Source: an uncultured Williamsia sp. (GTDB taxonomy: Bacteria > Actinomycetota > Actinomycetes > Mycobacteriales > Mycobacteriaceae). From it: 64,000 nt of DNA. Both the position numbers and the translations under genes were made by a program. Positions 54,725 to 62,972 of this stretch are shown one piece after another (position 1 is the stretch's first letter; each line of letters begins with the position of its first letter). Below the pieces are notes generated by a model. The model was given only the letters and a program-made list of their open reading frames with translations. It searched no databases and was not told the origin of the DNA. The stretch covers positions 124,001-188,000 of the forward strand of contig NZ_CANLWM010000008.1 in NCBI RefSeq assembly GCF_947494875.1, written 5' to 3'.

Positions 54725-55807
54725 GTGATCGACGGCGCCGTCGCCGCGCTACCCGTGCCCGCCGACGACACGCGCGAGACCGAACGACTCTCCACCGCTC
54801 TCGCCGCCGGCGAACCCATCGACGACGCCGTCGCGCTCGTCGTCGCGACATCCGGCAGCACCGGGGTCCCGAAGGGCGCCATGCACACCGCAGGGACCCT
54901 CGCCACGTCTGCTGCGGCGACCGAGGAACGACTCGGCGGGCCCGGTGGATGGCTGCTGGCGCTACCCGCCCACCACATCGCCGGTCTCCAGGTGCTCCTG
55001 CGCTGTCTGCGTGCGGGTTTCACGCCGGCGGTGATCGACGTCGGTGGCGGTTTCGACCCGGCGGATCTCGTCGCGGCGCTAAACCGGATGGAGGGTCCGC
55101 GGCGCTACACCTCGCTCGTCCCGACCCAGTTGGTGAAGGTGCTCGACGACGCCCGGGCCGTCGCCGCGCTGCGCGAGGTCGACGCCATCCTCGTCGGCGG
55201 CGCCGCGACCCCCGCGCCGCTGCAGGCGCGCGCCGTCGACGCGGGGCTGCCCATCGTGCGGACCTACGGGATGAGCGAGACCGGCGGCGGCTGCGTCTAC
55301 GACGGGATCCCGTTGTCGGGGGTACACATCCGGCTCGACGCGCCGGTCGACGGCGTCGGACGTGTCGCGCTGTCGGGGCCGATGGTCGCCCTCGGCTACC
55401 GCAACCGGCCCGCGCATCCAGCCTTCGCGCGCGCGGGAGAATTCCTCACCGACGACCTCGGCCGCGTCGACGACGGGGTCTTGTCCATCGTCGGGCGGGC
55501 CGACGAGGCCATCACCACCGGCGGCCTGACCGTCGTCCCTCAGGTCGTCGAGGCGGCCGTCCTCGCCGACCCGACCGTCGCCGAGTGCGCGGTGATCGGC
55601 CTGCCCGACGAGCGTCTCGGCGAGAAGGTCGTCGCCGTGGTCGTCGCCGCGAAAGACGCCGTCGTCCGGGCTGATTCGGTGCAGTCTGTCGTGCGCGAAC
55701 GTCTCGACCGCGTCGCCGTCCCCCGCGAGGTGGTCGTCGTCGACGCCCTGCCGCTGCGCGGCCCCGGAAAGGTCGACCGCGCCGCCCTGCGGGATGGACT
55801 GCGCTGA
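54725..55807 (+). CDS. menE: o-Succinylbenzoate-CoA ligase
   Basis: An ANL-superfamily ligase that activates o-succinylbenzoate in menaquinone synthesis. ALVVATSGSTGVPKGAMHT is the AMP-binding P-loop, RTYGMSETGGGCVYDGIPL the adenylate motif, and EFLTDDLGRVDDGVLSIVGRADEAITTGG the hinge; GKVDRAAL holds the catalytic Lys. The length (360) matches MenE of this order. GTG 54725 is the first usual start, but convincing coding sequence (LLEPLPLRSGPAVLDATDRL) continues upstream to a CTG at 54644 that overlaps the DUF3349 stop, so the protein may be 27 residues longer. Confidence 0.9.
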   Translation: MIDGAVAALPVPADDTRETERLSTALAAGEPIDDAVALVVATSGSTGVPKGAMHTAGTLATSAAATEERLGGPGGWLLALPAHHIAGLQVLLRCLRAGFTPAVIDVGGGFDPADLVAALNRMEGPRRYTSLVPTQLVKVLDDARAVAALREVDAILVGGAATPAPLQARAVDAGLPIVRTYGMSETGGGCVYDGIPLSGVHIRLDAPVDGVGRVALSGPMVALGYRNRPAHPAFARAGEFLTDDLGRVDDGVLSIVGRADEAITTGGLTVVPQVVEAAVLADPTVAECAVIGLPDERLGEKVVAVVVAAKDAVVRADSVQSVVRERLDRVAVPREVVVVDALPLRGPGKVDRAALRDGLR

Positions 55808-55877
55808 CGTTTCGGTTGCCCACGACGGGGTAGTCGGCGTCGCATCGACGCCGAACCCGTCGACGCCAGGAGGAACC

Positions 55878-56024
55878 GTGCCCGACAGCGATCCCGCCAC
55901 ACCCGAGGAGAACGCGACCGGCTACACCGCGCCGCCCGACGGGCTCGAGGAGGACGCCTCCCCCGCGACACCCGACGAGAACGCCCAGGGCTACAGCGCG
56001 CCCCCGCAGCACGCGGAGGAGTGA
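55878..56024 (+). CDS. 48-residue acidic repeat protein
   Basis: A small gene starting at GTG 55878, 5 nt after a perfect AGGAGG. The protein is two near-copies of a 15-residue unit (PATPEENATGYTAPP and PATPDENAQGYSAPP) joined by DGLEEDAS, ending QHAEE. It is acidic, proline-rich and probably disordered, without signal or helix. The strong ribosome site and the intact repeat argue that it is translated. The function is unknown. Confidence 0.62.
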   Translation: MPDSDPATPEENATGYTAPPDGLEEDASPATPDENAQGYSAPPQHAEE

Positions 56025-56034
56025 GCGGGGTCCG

Positions 56035-56685
56035 TCACCAGCGGTCGACGTGCAGGACCTCGTCCAGTGGTGCGCGCGGGGCGGGCTTGAACGTCTCGCC
56101 GGTGTAGTAGGCCGTCGGGATGAGCGCGCCCTGGTGGTAGCCCTCCGGGATGCCGAGGATCTCGGCGACGTCGCGCTCGCGGCGGTCGAGGTGCAGCGTG
56201 GTCCACGCGGTCCCGAGCCCACGGGCGCGCGCGGCGAGCGCGTAGCTCCACACCGCCGGCAGGAGTGACCCCCACAGTCCCGCCTGGTTGCCGGCGGGCA
56301 GTTCCTTGCCGGCCTTGATGCACGGCACGAGCAGCACCGGAACCTGACCCATCGTCTCGCCGAGGTGCCGGACGCTCGACCCGACGCGCTGCTGCACCTG
56401 CGAGCGGTCGGCGTCATCGGCGAAGAGCTTGTCCGCGGCGTACGCCGAGTCGAGATAGCGCTGCGTCTCCTCGCGGTAGATGTCGCCGACGCGTCGCCGC
56501 TGCTCGGCGTCGGTGACGACCACCCACTGCCATCCCTGTCGGTTCGACCCCGACGGCGCCTGTAGCGCGATCTCGAGGCACTCGCGGATGACGTCCATCT
56601 CGACCGGACGGTCGAGATCCAGTCGCTTGCGTACGGTGCGGGTCGTCGTCAGCAGGTCGTCCGGGGTGAGGTCGAGTGTCGTCAT
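56035..56685 (-). CDS. Nitroreductase family protein (second)
   Basis: A 216-residue flavoprotein. TTTRTVRKRLDLDRPVEMDVIRECLEIALQAPSGSNRQGWQWVVVTD near residues 14-60 is the FMN-binding start, and LLPAVWSYALAARARGLGTAWTTLHL followed by ILGIPEGYHQGALIPTAYY is the usual second half. It resembles mycobacterial nitroreductases with a C-terminal DEVLHVDRW ending. The electron acceptor is unknown. Confidence 0.88.
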   Translation of the reverse strand: MTTLDLTPDDLLTTTRTVRKRLDLDRPVEMDVIRECLEIALQAPSGSNRQGWQWVVVTDAEQRRRVGDIYREETQRYLDSAYAADKLFADDADRSQVQQRVGSSVRHLGETMGQVPVLLVPCIKAGKELPAGNQAGLWGSLLPAVWSYALAARARGLGTAWTTLHLDRRERDVAEILGIPEGYHQGALIPTAYYTGETFKPAPRAPLDEVLHVDRW

Positions 56686-56849
56686 GGGTCCATCGTGACC
56701 GATGGGCTTCGCACAGGCGTCCGGGTCGATCCTCTGTTCGGACTACAAAACTGGTCGTGTCGGCCATCTTCTCGGGCCGAGTCGCCCGCAGTCGGTCACG
56801 ATGACGTGGAGCTGTCGTCAGAACAGCGGACGAGACGGGACCCCCATCA

Positions 56850-57515
56850 GTGGCAGAGTCGGCGGACCGACCCCCTCGCATCGGAGTCATCGATGACCAC
56901 GAGATCTCCATCCTCGGCGTGGAACACATGCTGAGCACGGCCGACGACCTCGAGTTCGCCGGCGGCGCACCCACCGTCGACGATCTGCTCGCCACCACCC
57001 ACGGCGTGACTCTCGCCGTGCTCGATCTGCGTCTGCCCGACGGCAGCTCACCGCGCGCGAACGTCGAGGCACTGCACGCCCACGGCATCGACACGCTGGT
57101 CTACACCTCCGCCGAGGACCCCTTCCTGGTGCGGTCCGCGGCGTCGGCCGACGTCCTCGGGGTGGTCCGGAAGTCCAGCCCGGCGGCGGTGGTCCTCGAG
57201 GCCATCCGGACCGCCGCACGCGGCGAACCCGTCCCGACGATGGACTGGGCGGCCGCCATCGACTCCGACGAATCCTTCGTCGTCGACCTCTCACCCCGGC
57301 AGCGAGAGGTGTTGGAGCTGTACGCGTCCGGCGAGTCCGCCGCCCGCGTCGCCGAGCTGACCTTCCTCGCCGTCGACACCGTCAACATGTACCTCGACCG
57401 CATCCGGCTCAAGTACTCGAACGCGGGGCGACCGGCGAAGACGAAGACCGATCTCTACAAGCGGGCCGTCGAGGACGGCTTCCTGCCGATGCCCCGCCGC
57501 GACTCCGCCTCCTGA
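56850..57515 (+). CDS. LuxR-type response regulator
   Basis: A 221-residue regulator. The receiver domain has GVIDDHE, the phospho-acceptor in VLDLRLPDGS near residue 59, YTSAED and RKS, so it looks functional. The C-terminal HTH (LSPRQREVLELYASGESAARVAELTFLAVDTVNMYLDRIRLKYSNAGRPAKTKTDLYKRA) is LuxR-like with an unusual GRPAKTK loop. Starts at GTG 56850. The kinase gene follows after one base, so they are a cognate pair. The targets are unknown. Confidence 0.9.
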   Translation: MAESADRPPRIGVIDDHEISILGVEHMLSTADDLEFAGGAPTVDDLLATTHGVTLAVLDLRLPDGSSPRANVEALHAHGIDTLVYTSAEDPFLVRSAASADVLGVVRKSSPAAVVLEAIRTAARGEPVPTMDWAAAIDSDESFVVDLSPRQREVLELYASGESAARVAELTFLAVDTVNMYLDRIRLKYSNAGRPAKTKTDLYKRAVEDGFLPMPRRDSAS

Positions 57516-57516
57516 C

Positions 57517-58752
57517 GTGGTCGCCGCCGCACCGGTCGACGACGCTCGCCCCGCCGCAGACCAGATCACCGATCCACCGTCGCCGGTGCGGGGAACGGCC
57601 GGGGACGCGGAGCGACGGATCACCCGCCAGTTCGCCATCTTCGTCGGCGCCGGCTACCTCGCCTATCTGGTCATCAGCATCCCGAGCATCGGCGCGTCCT
57701 TCGCCTTCATGCGCTCGTGGTGGGCGATCAGTGCCCCGATCGCCGTGTTCGGCAGCGGGTTGGCGATCGGGGTGGCGGGCATCGTCGGGTCGCAGCGGTG
57801 GATCCGGTGGACGACCCAGATCGCGGCCGTCGCGTTCCTCGTCGCGGTGCTGCTCACCCCGGTCGGGTGGACCGGCGTGCACACCAGCATCGCGTCCGGG
57901 CTCTGGTACGCGACGTTCATGGGCCTCGTGGCGGTCGCGCTCGGGCTGCAGCCCGGCATCCGCCCGCTGGTGTACCTCGCCGTCGTCGCCACGGCCGTGG
58001 TCGTGTGCAACACGCCCGTGAAGGAGGTCGGCGTGCGAGTGGCGCCTCTGCCCGACCTCGCCTTCGCATTCGCGTACTCGATGCCGTATGTGTGCGCCAC
58101 GGTGATCGGTGTCCGCACCGCACGAGTGCTCGACCAGACCCGCGCAGCGACGTACCGGGTCGCGGCGGAAACAGCTGCAGCACAGGCCCGCACCGCCGAG
58201 AGGGCCCGTTTCGACGCGCTCACCCACGATGGCGTCATGGCGACGCTGCTCGGCGCATCTCGCATGGGCGCGACCGACGACGTGCGAGCGCTGGCCCGCC
58301 GTACCCTCGACGACCTCGCCGAGATCGCGGTGCCGTCCACGCCCGACGAGACCGTGTCCGCGGCAACGGCCGCGCGACGACTCCGCGCGGCGCTCACCGA
58401 CCTCGACGACGGGGTGCACGCCGACATCCGGATCGCCTCCGAGACCGCTGACGTCGCTTACCCCGCCGTCGCCGTGCAGACCATCACCGCGGCGACCGGA
58501 GAGGCCGTGCGCAACAGCCTCCGACACGCCCGGGCGACGACGCGCGGGGTCGGTGCACGTCTGACGGCTGACTCGATCGACATCACCGTCGTCGACGATG
58601 GGCGCGGGTTCACGCCGCGCGACGTCGCCCCGCACCGGTTGGGCATCGCGGTGAGCATCGTCGGGCGAATGCGTCAGATCGACGGTGGCGATGCCGTCGT
58701 CGACTCCACACCCGGCCGCGGCACCCGGGTCACGATCACGTGGCGGCGATGA
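57517..58752 (+). CDS. Membrane sensor histidine kinase
   Basis: A 411-residue kinase. Five to six membrane helices lie between residues 40 and 205. A coiled linker leads to ERARFDALTHDGVMATLLGASR with the likely phospho-His (HDGVM). The ATPase domain has EAVRNSLRHAR (N box), VVDDGRGFTP (G1) and HRLGIAVSIVGRM (G2), as in HisKA_3-type kinases paired with LuxR regulators. Starts at GTG 57517. The degenerate relative lies directly downstream. Confidence 0.88.
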   Translation: MVAAAPVDDARPAADQITDPPSPVRGTAGDAERRITRQFAIFVGAGYLAYLVISIPSIGASFAFMRSWWAISAPIAVFGSGLAIGVAGIVGSQRWIRWTTQIAAVAFLVAVLLTPVGWTGVHTSIASGLWYATFMGLVAVALGLQPGIRPLVYLAVVATAVVVCNTPVKEVGVRVAPLPDLAFAFAYSMPYVCATVIGVRTARVLDQTRAATYRVAAETAAAQARTAERARFDALTHDGVMATLLGASRMGATDDVRALARRTLDDLAEIAVPSTPDETVSAATAARRLRAALTDLDDGVHADIRIASETADVAYPAVAVQTITAATGEAVRNSLRHARATTRGVGARLTADSIDITVVDDGRGFTPRDVAPHRLGIAVSIVGRMRQIDGGDAVVDSTPGRGTRVTITWRR

Positions 58753-58756
58753 CCCG

Positions 58757-59815
58757 ATGCTGTTGATCGACGACGAGACACCCCGCGACGCCCGCGCGCT
58801 GATCGGGATGCACACGCCCGCAGCACGATGGGTGGTCGGCGTCTACCTCGCGTGCATGGCGTTCGCGCTGCTGTACGTCACCCCACCGACACCCCTCGCC
58901 ACGTCGGCGATGGTCGTCGGGCTCCTGATCACCGGCAGCGCGACGGTCGCCCTGTTGGCCGTCCCCGGTGACCCGTTGCCCCGACTGGCCGCCGGCGCGA
59001 TGGCGTCGGCGCCGGGCGTCTCGTGCGCGATCATCCTCGCCGGGTGCGGACGGGACCTGCCGTCGCCGGTGTCGGGATGGTCGCACGGGATCGGCACCAT
59101 GGTGCTCGCGTTCATGTGCGTGCGCGGTCGGACCGGCAGCGCCTGGTGCGGGATGGCGCTGATGGTCGCCGTCTACGTCGTGCGGTTCACGCTCCTCGGC
59201 GAGGGGCCGCTCGACAACATCGGCAACGTCCTCATCGATCTCGGGCCGCTCGCGATGGCGACCGTGTTCAGCCTGACCCTGCGCCCCGGTGCGAAGCTCG
59301 TGTTCGACCTCCGCGACGCCGGGCGGCGGCGCAGCGCCGAACTCGCCGCCGCCGAGGCGACGAGCCTCGAACGGGATGCCCAACTGCGCGAACTGGACCG
59401 ACTGGCCCGGCCGCTGCTGGACCGCATCGCGGCCGGCGACGATCTCGACGACGCCGACCGGCTGGCGTGTCGACTGCTGGAGGCCCAGCTGCGGGATCGG
59501 CTCCGAGCACCGGGACTGGACCTGCCCGCGATCGCCGACGCGGCCCGCTCGGCCCGTGCGCGGGGTGTGGAGGTGGTCCTCCTCGACGACTCGGGCGGCG
59601 CGGACGGTCTCGACGAGGTGGCGCGGTCGCGGGTGACCGACGCCGTCGTCGGCGCCCTCGAGTCGACCCGTGGCGGCGACGTCCGCGTCCGTCTGCTGCC
59701 GCCGGGCCGGGCGGCGGTCGCGTCTGTCATCGTCCGCGACGACGCCGGCGTCGCGCGTCTGGACCTCGACGAGACCGGCCGTCAGATGCATCGCGCAACT
59801 GCTTCATCTGCCTGA
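58757..59815 (+). CDS. Degenerate kinase-like membrane protein
   Basis: A 352-residue protein with five to six helices (residues 25-165), then a coiled region ELAAAEATSLERDAQLRELDRLARPLLDRIAAGDDLDDADRL and a C-terminal domain. Topology and order match the preceding kinase. However, the phospho-His block is replaced by RPLLDRIA, and the N and G boxes of the ATPase domain are not found. It is probably a non-catalytic sensor that modulates the pair. ATG 58757 lies 4 nt after the kinase stop. Confidence 0.72.
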   Translation: MLLIDDETPRDARALIGMHTPAARWVVGVYLACMAFALLYVTPPTPLATSAMVVGLLITGSATVALLAVPGDPLPRLAAGAMASAPGVSCAIILAGCGRDLPSPVSGWSHGIGTMVLAFMCVRGRTGSAWCGMALMVAVYVVRFTLLGEGPLDNIGNVLIDLGPLAMATVFSLTLRPGAKLVFDLRDAGRRRSAELAAAEATSLERDAQLRELDRLARPLLDRIAAGDDLDDADRLACRLLEAQLRDRLRAPGLDLPAIADAARSARARGVEVVLLDDSGGADGLDEVARSRVTDAVVGALESTRGGDVRVRLLPPGRAAVASVIVRDDAGVARLDLDETGRQMHRATASSA

Positions 59816-59836
59816 ATGTTGCTGTGGCTAAGAGTG

Positions 59837-59854
59837 ATCCCCGAACGGGGGTCA
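59837..59854. terminator. Small hairpin before the stand-alone HTH gene
   Basis: GATCCCCG (59837-59844) pairs, with one wobble, with CGGGGGTC (59847-59854) over a 2-nt loop, 21 nt after the degenerate kinase stop. It may be a terminator or attenuator separating the three-gene unit from the HTH gene. Weak evidence. Confidence 0.3.
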
Positions 59855-59948
59855 CCGGGTTCGGCGTCTGGAAGATTGTCCGATCCGCGGTTTAGTCTTC
59901 GATCGACGCCGGGCGAGACGAGCTACCGGCGGGCCCCGAAGGAGAACG

Positions 59949-60212
59949 ATGACCGCCGTGCTCGAACCCCCGAGTGTCGACCTGCCCGATCCCGGCCTGA
60001 GCATGCGAGAGCGTGAGGTCCTGCGGGCCTGGGTGCTCGCCGACTCCAAGGAGGAGGTCGGGCAGAAGCTCTTCATCGCCGAGTCGACGGTGAACACCCA
60101 CATCGCGCGGATCCGCACCAAGTACGAGGCGGTCGGTCGTCCCGCGTCGACGAAGGCCGCACTGCTCGCCCGCGCGCTGCAGGACGGCATCGTCGACCTC
60201 GACCAGATCTGA
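59949..60212 (+). CDS. Stand-alone LuxR-type DNA-binding protein
   Basis: An 87-residue protein made only of a LuxR HTH (LSMREREVLRAWVLADSKEEVGQKLFIAESTVNTHIARIRTKYEAVGRPASTKAALLARALQDG). Its recognition region shares R-I-R-x-K-Y-x-x-x-GRPA-x-TK with the full regulator at 56850, so the two probably have a common origin and may bind related sites. It has no receiver, so it is not phosphorylation-controlled. Ribosome site GAAGGAG before ATG 59949. Confidence 0.87.
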   Translation: MTAVLEPPSVDLPDPGLSMREREVLRAWVLADSKEEVGQKLFIAESTVNTHIARIRTKYEAVGRPASTKAALLARALQDGIVDLDQI

Positions 60213-60227
60213 TCCCGGCCGTCGGCG

Positions 60228-61628
60228 TCAGTTGACGCAGGGGACCCCGGACGCGGTCGTGGTGACCGGCTTTCCCTGGTCCGGGGTGCTGTCGGTGTCG
60301 CCGTCGCCGGTGTCCGACGACGCCTGACTCGTCGGCACCGCAGCGGCCTGGTCCGCCACGCTCGTCGTCGACGAGGGGGTGGAGACCGGGGGCGGCGCCA
60401 TACCGAAAGCGGTCTGCACCTCCCGTTTGATCGCATCGGGGTCGACGATGTTCACGTCCTGCTCGTCGACCGTGTCGTACCGCAGCACCGGCAGCGTCGT
60501 GAAGGTCACCGACTGCCCGGCGATGTCGCCGAGCTGGTGGGCGTCGTCGACGACGTTCCACCCCGACGACAACACGACGTCCTTCTGGGCGACGTCGACG
60601 AGCGCACTGAGCTTGCCGAGGTCGGAGAAGACGCCGGAGGACTGCAGCTCGTGCTCCACCGAGAGCAGGAACGCCTGCTGCCGGTGGGTGCGGTCGAGGT
60701 CGCCGTTGTCGAGGCCGTGTCGCTGACGGACGAACGCCAGTGCCTGCGCGCCGTTGAGTTTGTGGACGCCCGCGGCGAAGTGTGCGCCCGAGTAGCTGTC
60801 GGAGACGCTGTGGTTGAGGCAGACGGTGACCCCGCCGAGCGCCTTGGCGATGTCGTAGAAGCCGACGAGGCTGACCTCGGCGAAGCGGTCGATGGGTACC
60901 CCCGTGAGCGCGCGGACCGTCGCCACGGTCTCCGCGCGGCCGGCGTCGCGTCCCTGCGTCTCCAGCTGCACCGGGTCGGTGACGCCCTGCGCGCTCAGCC
61001 GGTCCTCCTCCTGCGCCTTCGCCCGGCCGTACGCCTCTTTGATCTTCGCCTTCTCGGTGCCGTCGATGCCGGTGCTGCCGTCGGGGTTGACCATGGTGAC
61101 GTAGTCGTCGCGGGGGATGGAGAACGCCGTGATCTGCTTCCCGTCGGCCGGGACGTGGATGATGATCAGCGTGTTCGTGTTGTAGCCGCCCTCCGAGCCG
61201 TCGCCGGCGTGCAGCTGCGCCAGGACGTCCGCCGGCAGCGGGTTTCCGTCACGGTCGTTGCGGGTGTCGAGGCCCATCAGCAGGATGTTCTCGGCCCCGT
61301 CGCGAGACTTCGGCGCGTCGGCGAGGGCATTCGAGGTGTGGAAGCCCCCGCTCACCTGACGCGCCCCGGCCCAGCCGACCCCGCACGCGACGAGGACCGC
61401 ACACGACATCACCGCGACCACACCCCGCGGGATGGTCAACGGCGAGCGATGCCTGCGCGTGCGTCGGCGATGCGGCGTGGGATCCGTCGGACTCGTGCGG
61501 GAGCTCCGCATGGAGCGGGCAGACGAATATCCCTCGGTCAGGTCGGGGACACCGCCATCGCGCGCCTGCCGGGCACGCACCAACTCGCCGGCGGTGGGTC
61601 GGCGAGGTGGGGGCGGGGACGGCGGCAT
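60228..61628 (-). CDS. LytR-CpsA-Psr (LCP) family enzyme
   Basis: A 466-residue membrane protein. A basic cytoplasmic start and one helix (GVVAVMSCAVLVACGVGWAG, near residues 68-88) place the LCP domain outside. It shows ILLMGLDTRNDRDG, IIIHVPADGKQITAFSIPRDDYV, HKLNGAQALAFVRQRHGLDNGDLDRTHRQQAFL with the Arg and Asp residues that bind polyprenyl pyrophosphate. LCP enzymes attach polymers such as arabinogalactan or capsule to peptidoglycan. The C-terminal 60 residues are a Ser/Thr/Asp-rich tail ending GVPCVN. Confidence 0.9.
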   Translation of the reverse strand: MPPSPPPPRRPTAGELVRARQARDGGVPDLTEGYSSARSMRSSRTSPTDPTPHRRRTRRHRSPLTIPRGVVAVMSCAVLVACGVGWAGARQVSGGFHTSNALADAPKSRDGAENILLMGLDTRNDRDGNPLPADVLAQLHAGDGSEGGYNTNTLIIIHVPADGKQITAFSIPRDDYVTMVNPDGSTGIDGTEKAKIKEAYGRAKAQEEDRLSAQGVTDPVQLETQGRDAGRAETVATVRALTGVPIDRFAEVSLVGFYDIAKALGGVTVCLNHSVSDSYSGAHFAAGVHKLNGAQALAFVRQRHGLDNGDLDRTHRQQAFLLSVEHELQSSGVFSDLGKLSALVDVAQKDVVLSSGWNVVDDAHQLGDIAGQSVTFTTLPVLRYDTVDEQDVNIVDPDAIKREVQTAFGMAPPPVSTPSSTTSVADQAAAVPTSQASSDTGDGDTDSTPDQGKPVTTTASGVPCVN

Positions 61629-61724
61629 CGCCGGTCACCATAGGCAGATGTCGCTGAGAACGCTCTGAGAGCGGCCTCACGACACGGGCGAAACGGAAAA
61701 CCCCCGCGTACAGCGCTTTTCACC

Positions 61725-61901
61725 CGTCTGTTGGGCGCTGGGAGCCGTTCGTTGGGCGCTCGGAACCGTTCGTTGGGCGGCCGGAGCCGTTCGTTGGGCA
61801 GTTGGAGCACCGGCCCCGTCCCGACTGCCCACCAGGTTGTTCCTGCCGCCCAACAGACGGTTCCTGCTGCCCAACGAACGGTTCCTAGAGCCCAACGGAC
61901 G
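61725..61901. repeat. Mirror-symmetric array of eight 21-bp repeats
   Basis: Four direct 21-bp units (starting at 61725, 61746, 61767 and 61788) share CGTTCGTTGGGC then a variable 4-nt part and GGARC. After a 9-nt spacer (61809-61817) four units lie in the opposite orientation (starting 61818, 61839, 61860, 61881); the first of these is degenerate. Paired units match at about 17 of 21 positions, so the whole can fold as one long imperfect hairpin or present eight protein sites. It lies in the 360-bp gap between the LCP gene and the ABC exporter; no gene is supported there. Confidence 0.85.
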
Positions 61902-61988
61902 GGCGGGACGGCGGGCCGCGACACCCGACAACAGACGACGACAGACGACGACAGCGTCACGACAGGGGCGCGGCGCAGAGTCGTCCCC

Positions 61989-62972
61989 ATGACCAAGCCC
62001 ACAGCGACGCAGGCCCCGGCGATCGACGCCCGCGACCTCGTCAAGACGTTCGGATCCACCCGCGCGGTCGACGGCGTCGACCTCCTCGTCCCCACAGGTT
62101 CCGTCTACGGCGTCCTCGGACCCAACGGTGCCGGCAAGACCACCACGGTCCGCATGCTCGCGACGCTGCTGCGCCCCGACGGCGGTTCGGCGCGCATCTT
62201 CGGCCACGACGTGGTCGCCGAGCCCGTCGCCGTCCGCTCGCTGATCGGCGTCACCGGTCAGTACGCGTCGGTCGACGAGACGCTGACGGCCCGCGAGAAC
62301 CTCATCGTGTTCGCCCGCCTCCTCGGCCTCGGCCGCACCCAGGCGCGCATGAAGGCGACGGAGCTGCTCGAGGAGTTCGGCCTCGAGGAGGCCGCCACCC
62401 GACCCCTCTCCGAGTTCTCCGGCGGCATGCGGCGACGCCTCGACCTGGCGGCCAGCCTCATCTCGACCCCACCGCTGCTGTTCCTCGACGAGCCGACCAC
62501 CGGTCTGGACCCTCGCACCCGCGCGCAGATGTGGGACACCATCCGCCGTCTCGTCGCGCAGGGATCAACCGTGCTGCTGACGACGCAGTACCTCGACGAG
62601 GCCGATCAACTCGCCGACCGCATCGCCGTCATCGACCGGGGCCGCAAGATCGCCGACGGCACCGCCGACGAGCTGAAGGACTCCGTCGGCGCCAACTCGC
62701 TGATCGTGCGCCCCACCGACCGCGACGACGCGCCCGCGGTGACGGCCCTCGTCGAACGTGTCCTCGGCGAACCGGCGTTGCTCTCGCCCGAGGCCGGCCG
62801 CGTGACTGCGCCACTGCCCCAGCCCGACCGCGTCGGCGCCGTGATGACGGCACTCGTCGAGGCGCAGATCGCCGTCAGCGAACTCGCCGTCGCCAAACCC
62901 AGCCTCGACGAGGTCTTCATGACCATCACCGGCAACCCCGCACCCGACACCACCGAGGAGACCGCAGCATGA
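61989..62972 (+). CDS. ABC exporter ATP-binding protein (DrrA-like)
   Basis: A 327-residue ATPase of the daunorubicin-resistance type. Walker A GVLGPNGAGKTTTVRML near residues 38-54, a Q-loop VTGQYASVDETLT, signature FSGGMRRRLDLAASL near 143, Walker B LLFLDEPTTGLDPRT and an H-loop replaced by Gln (TTQYLDEADQL), as usual in DrrA-like proteins. The C-terminal domain is the DUF4162 type. ATG 61989 begins the fold; upstream in-frame codons come from the repeat array. Coupled to the permease by ATGA. Confidence 0.92.
   Translation: MTKPTATQAPAIDARDLVKTFGSTRAVDGVDLLVPTGSVYGVLGPNGAGKTTTVRMLATLLRPDGGSARIFGHDVVAEPVAVRSLIGVTGQYASVDETLTARENLIVFARLLGLGRTQARMKATELLEEFGLEEAATRPLSEFSGGMRRRLDLAASLISTPPLLFLDEPTTGLDPRTRAQMWDTIRRLVAQGSTVLLTTQYLDEADQLADRIAVIDRGRKIADGTADELKDSVGANSLIVRPTDRDDAPAVTALVERVLGEPALLSPEAGRVTAPLPQPDRVGAVMTALVEAQIAVSELAVAKPSLDEVFMTITGNPAPDTTEETAA

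Noticed and set aside
61725-61901. CRISPR array
   Set aside because: The units are contiguous 21-bp repeats with no unique spacers, half are inverted, and no cas genes are present.
61731-61988. Upstream extension of the ABC ATPase start
   Set aside because: The extra residues are translated from the repeat array and do not resemble any DrrA N-terminus; ATG 61989 starts the fold.
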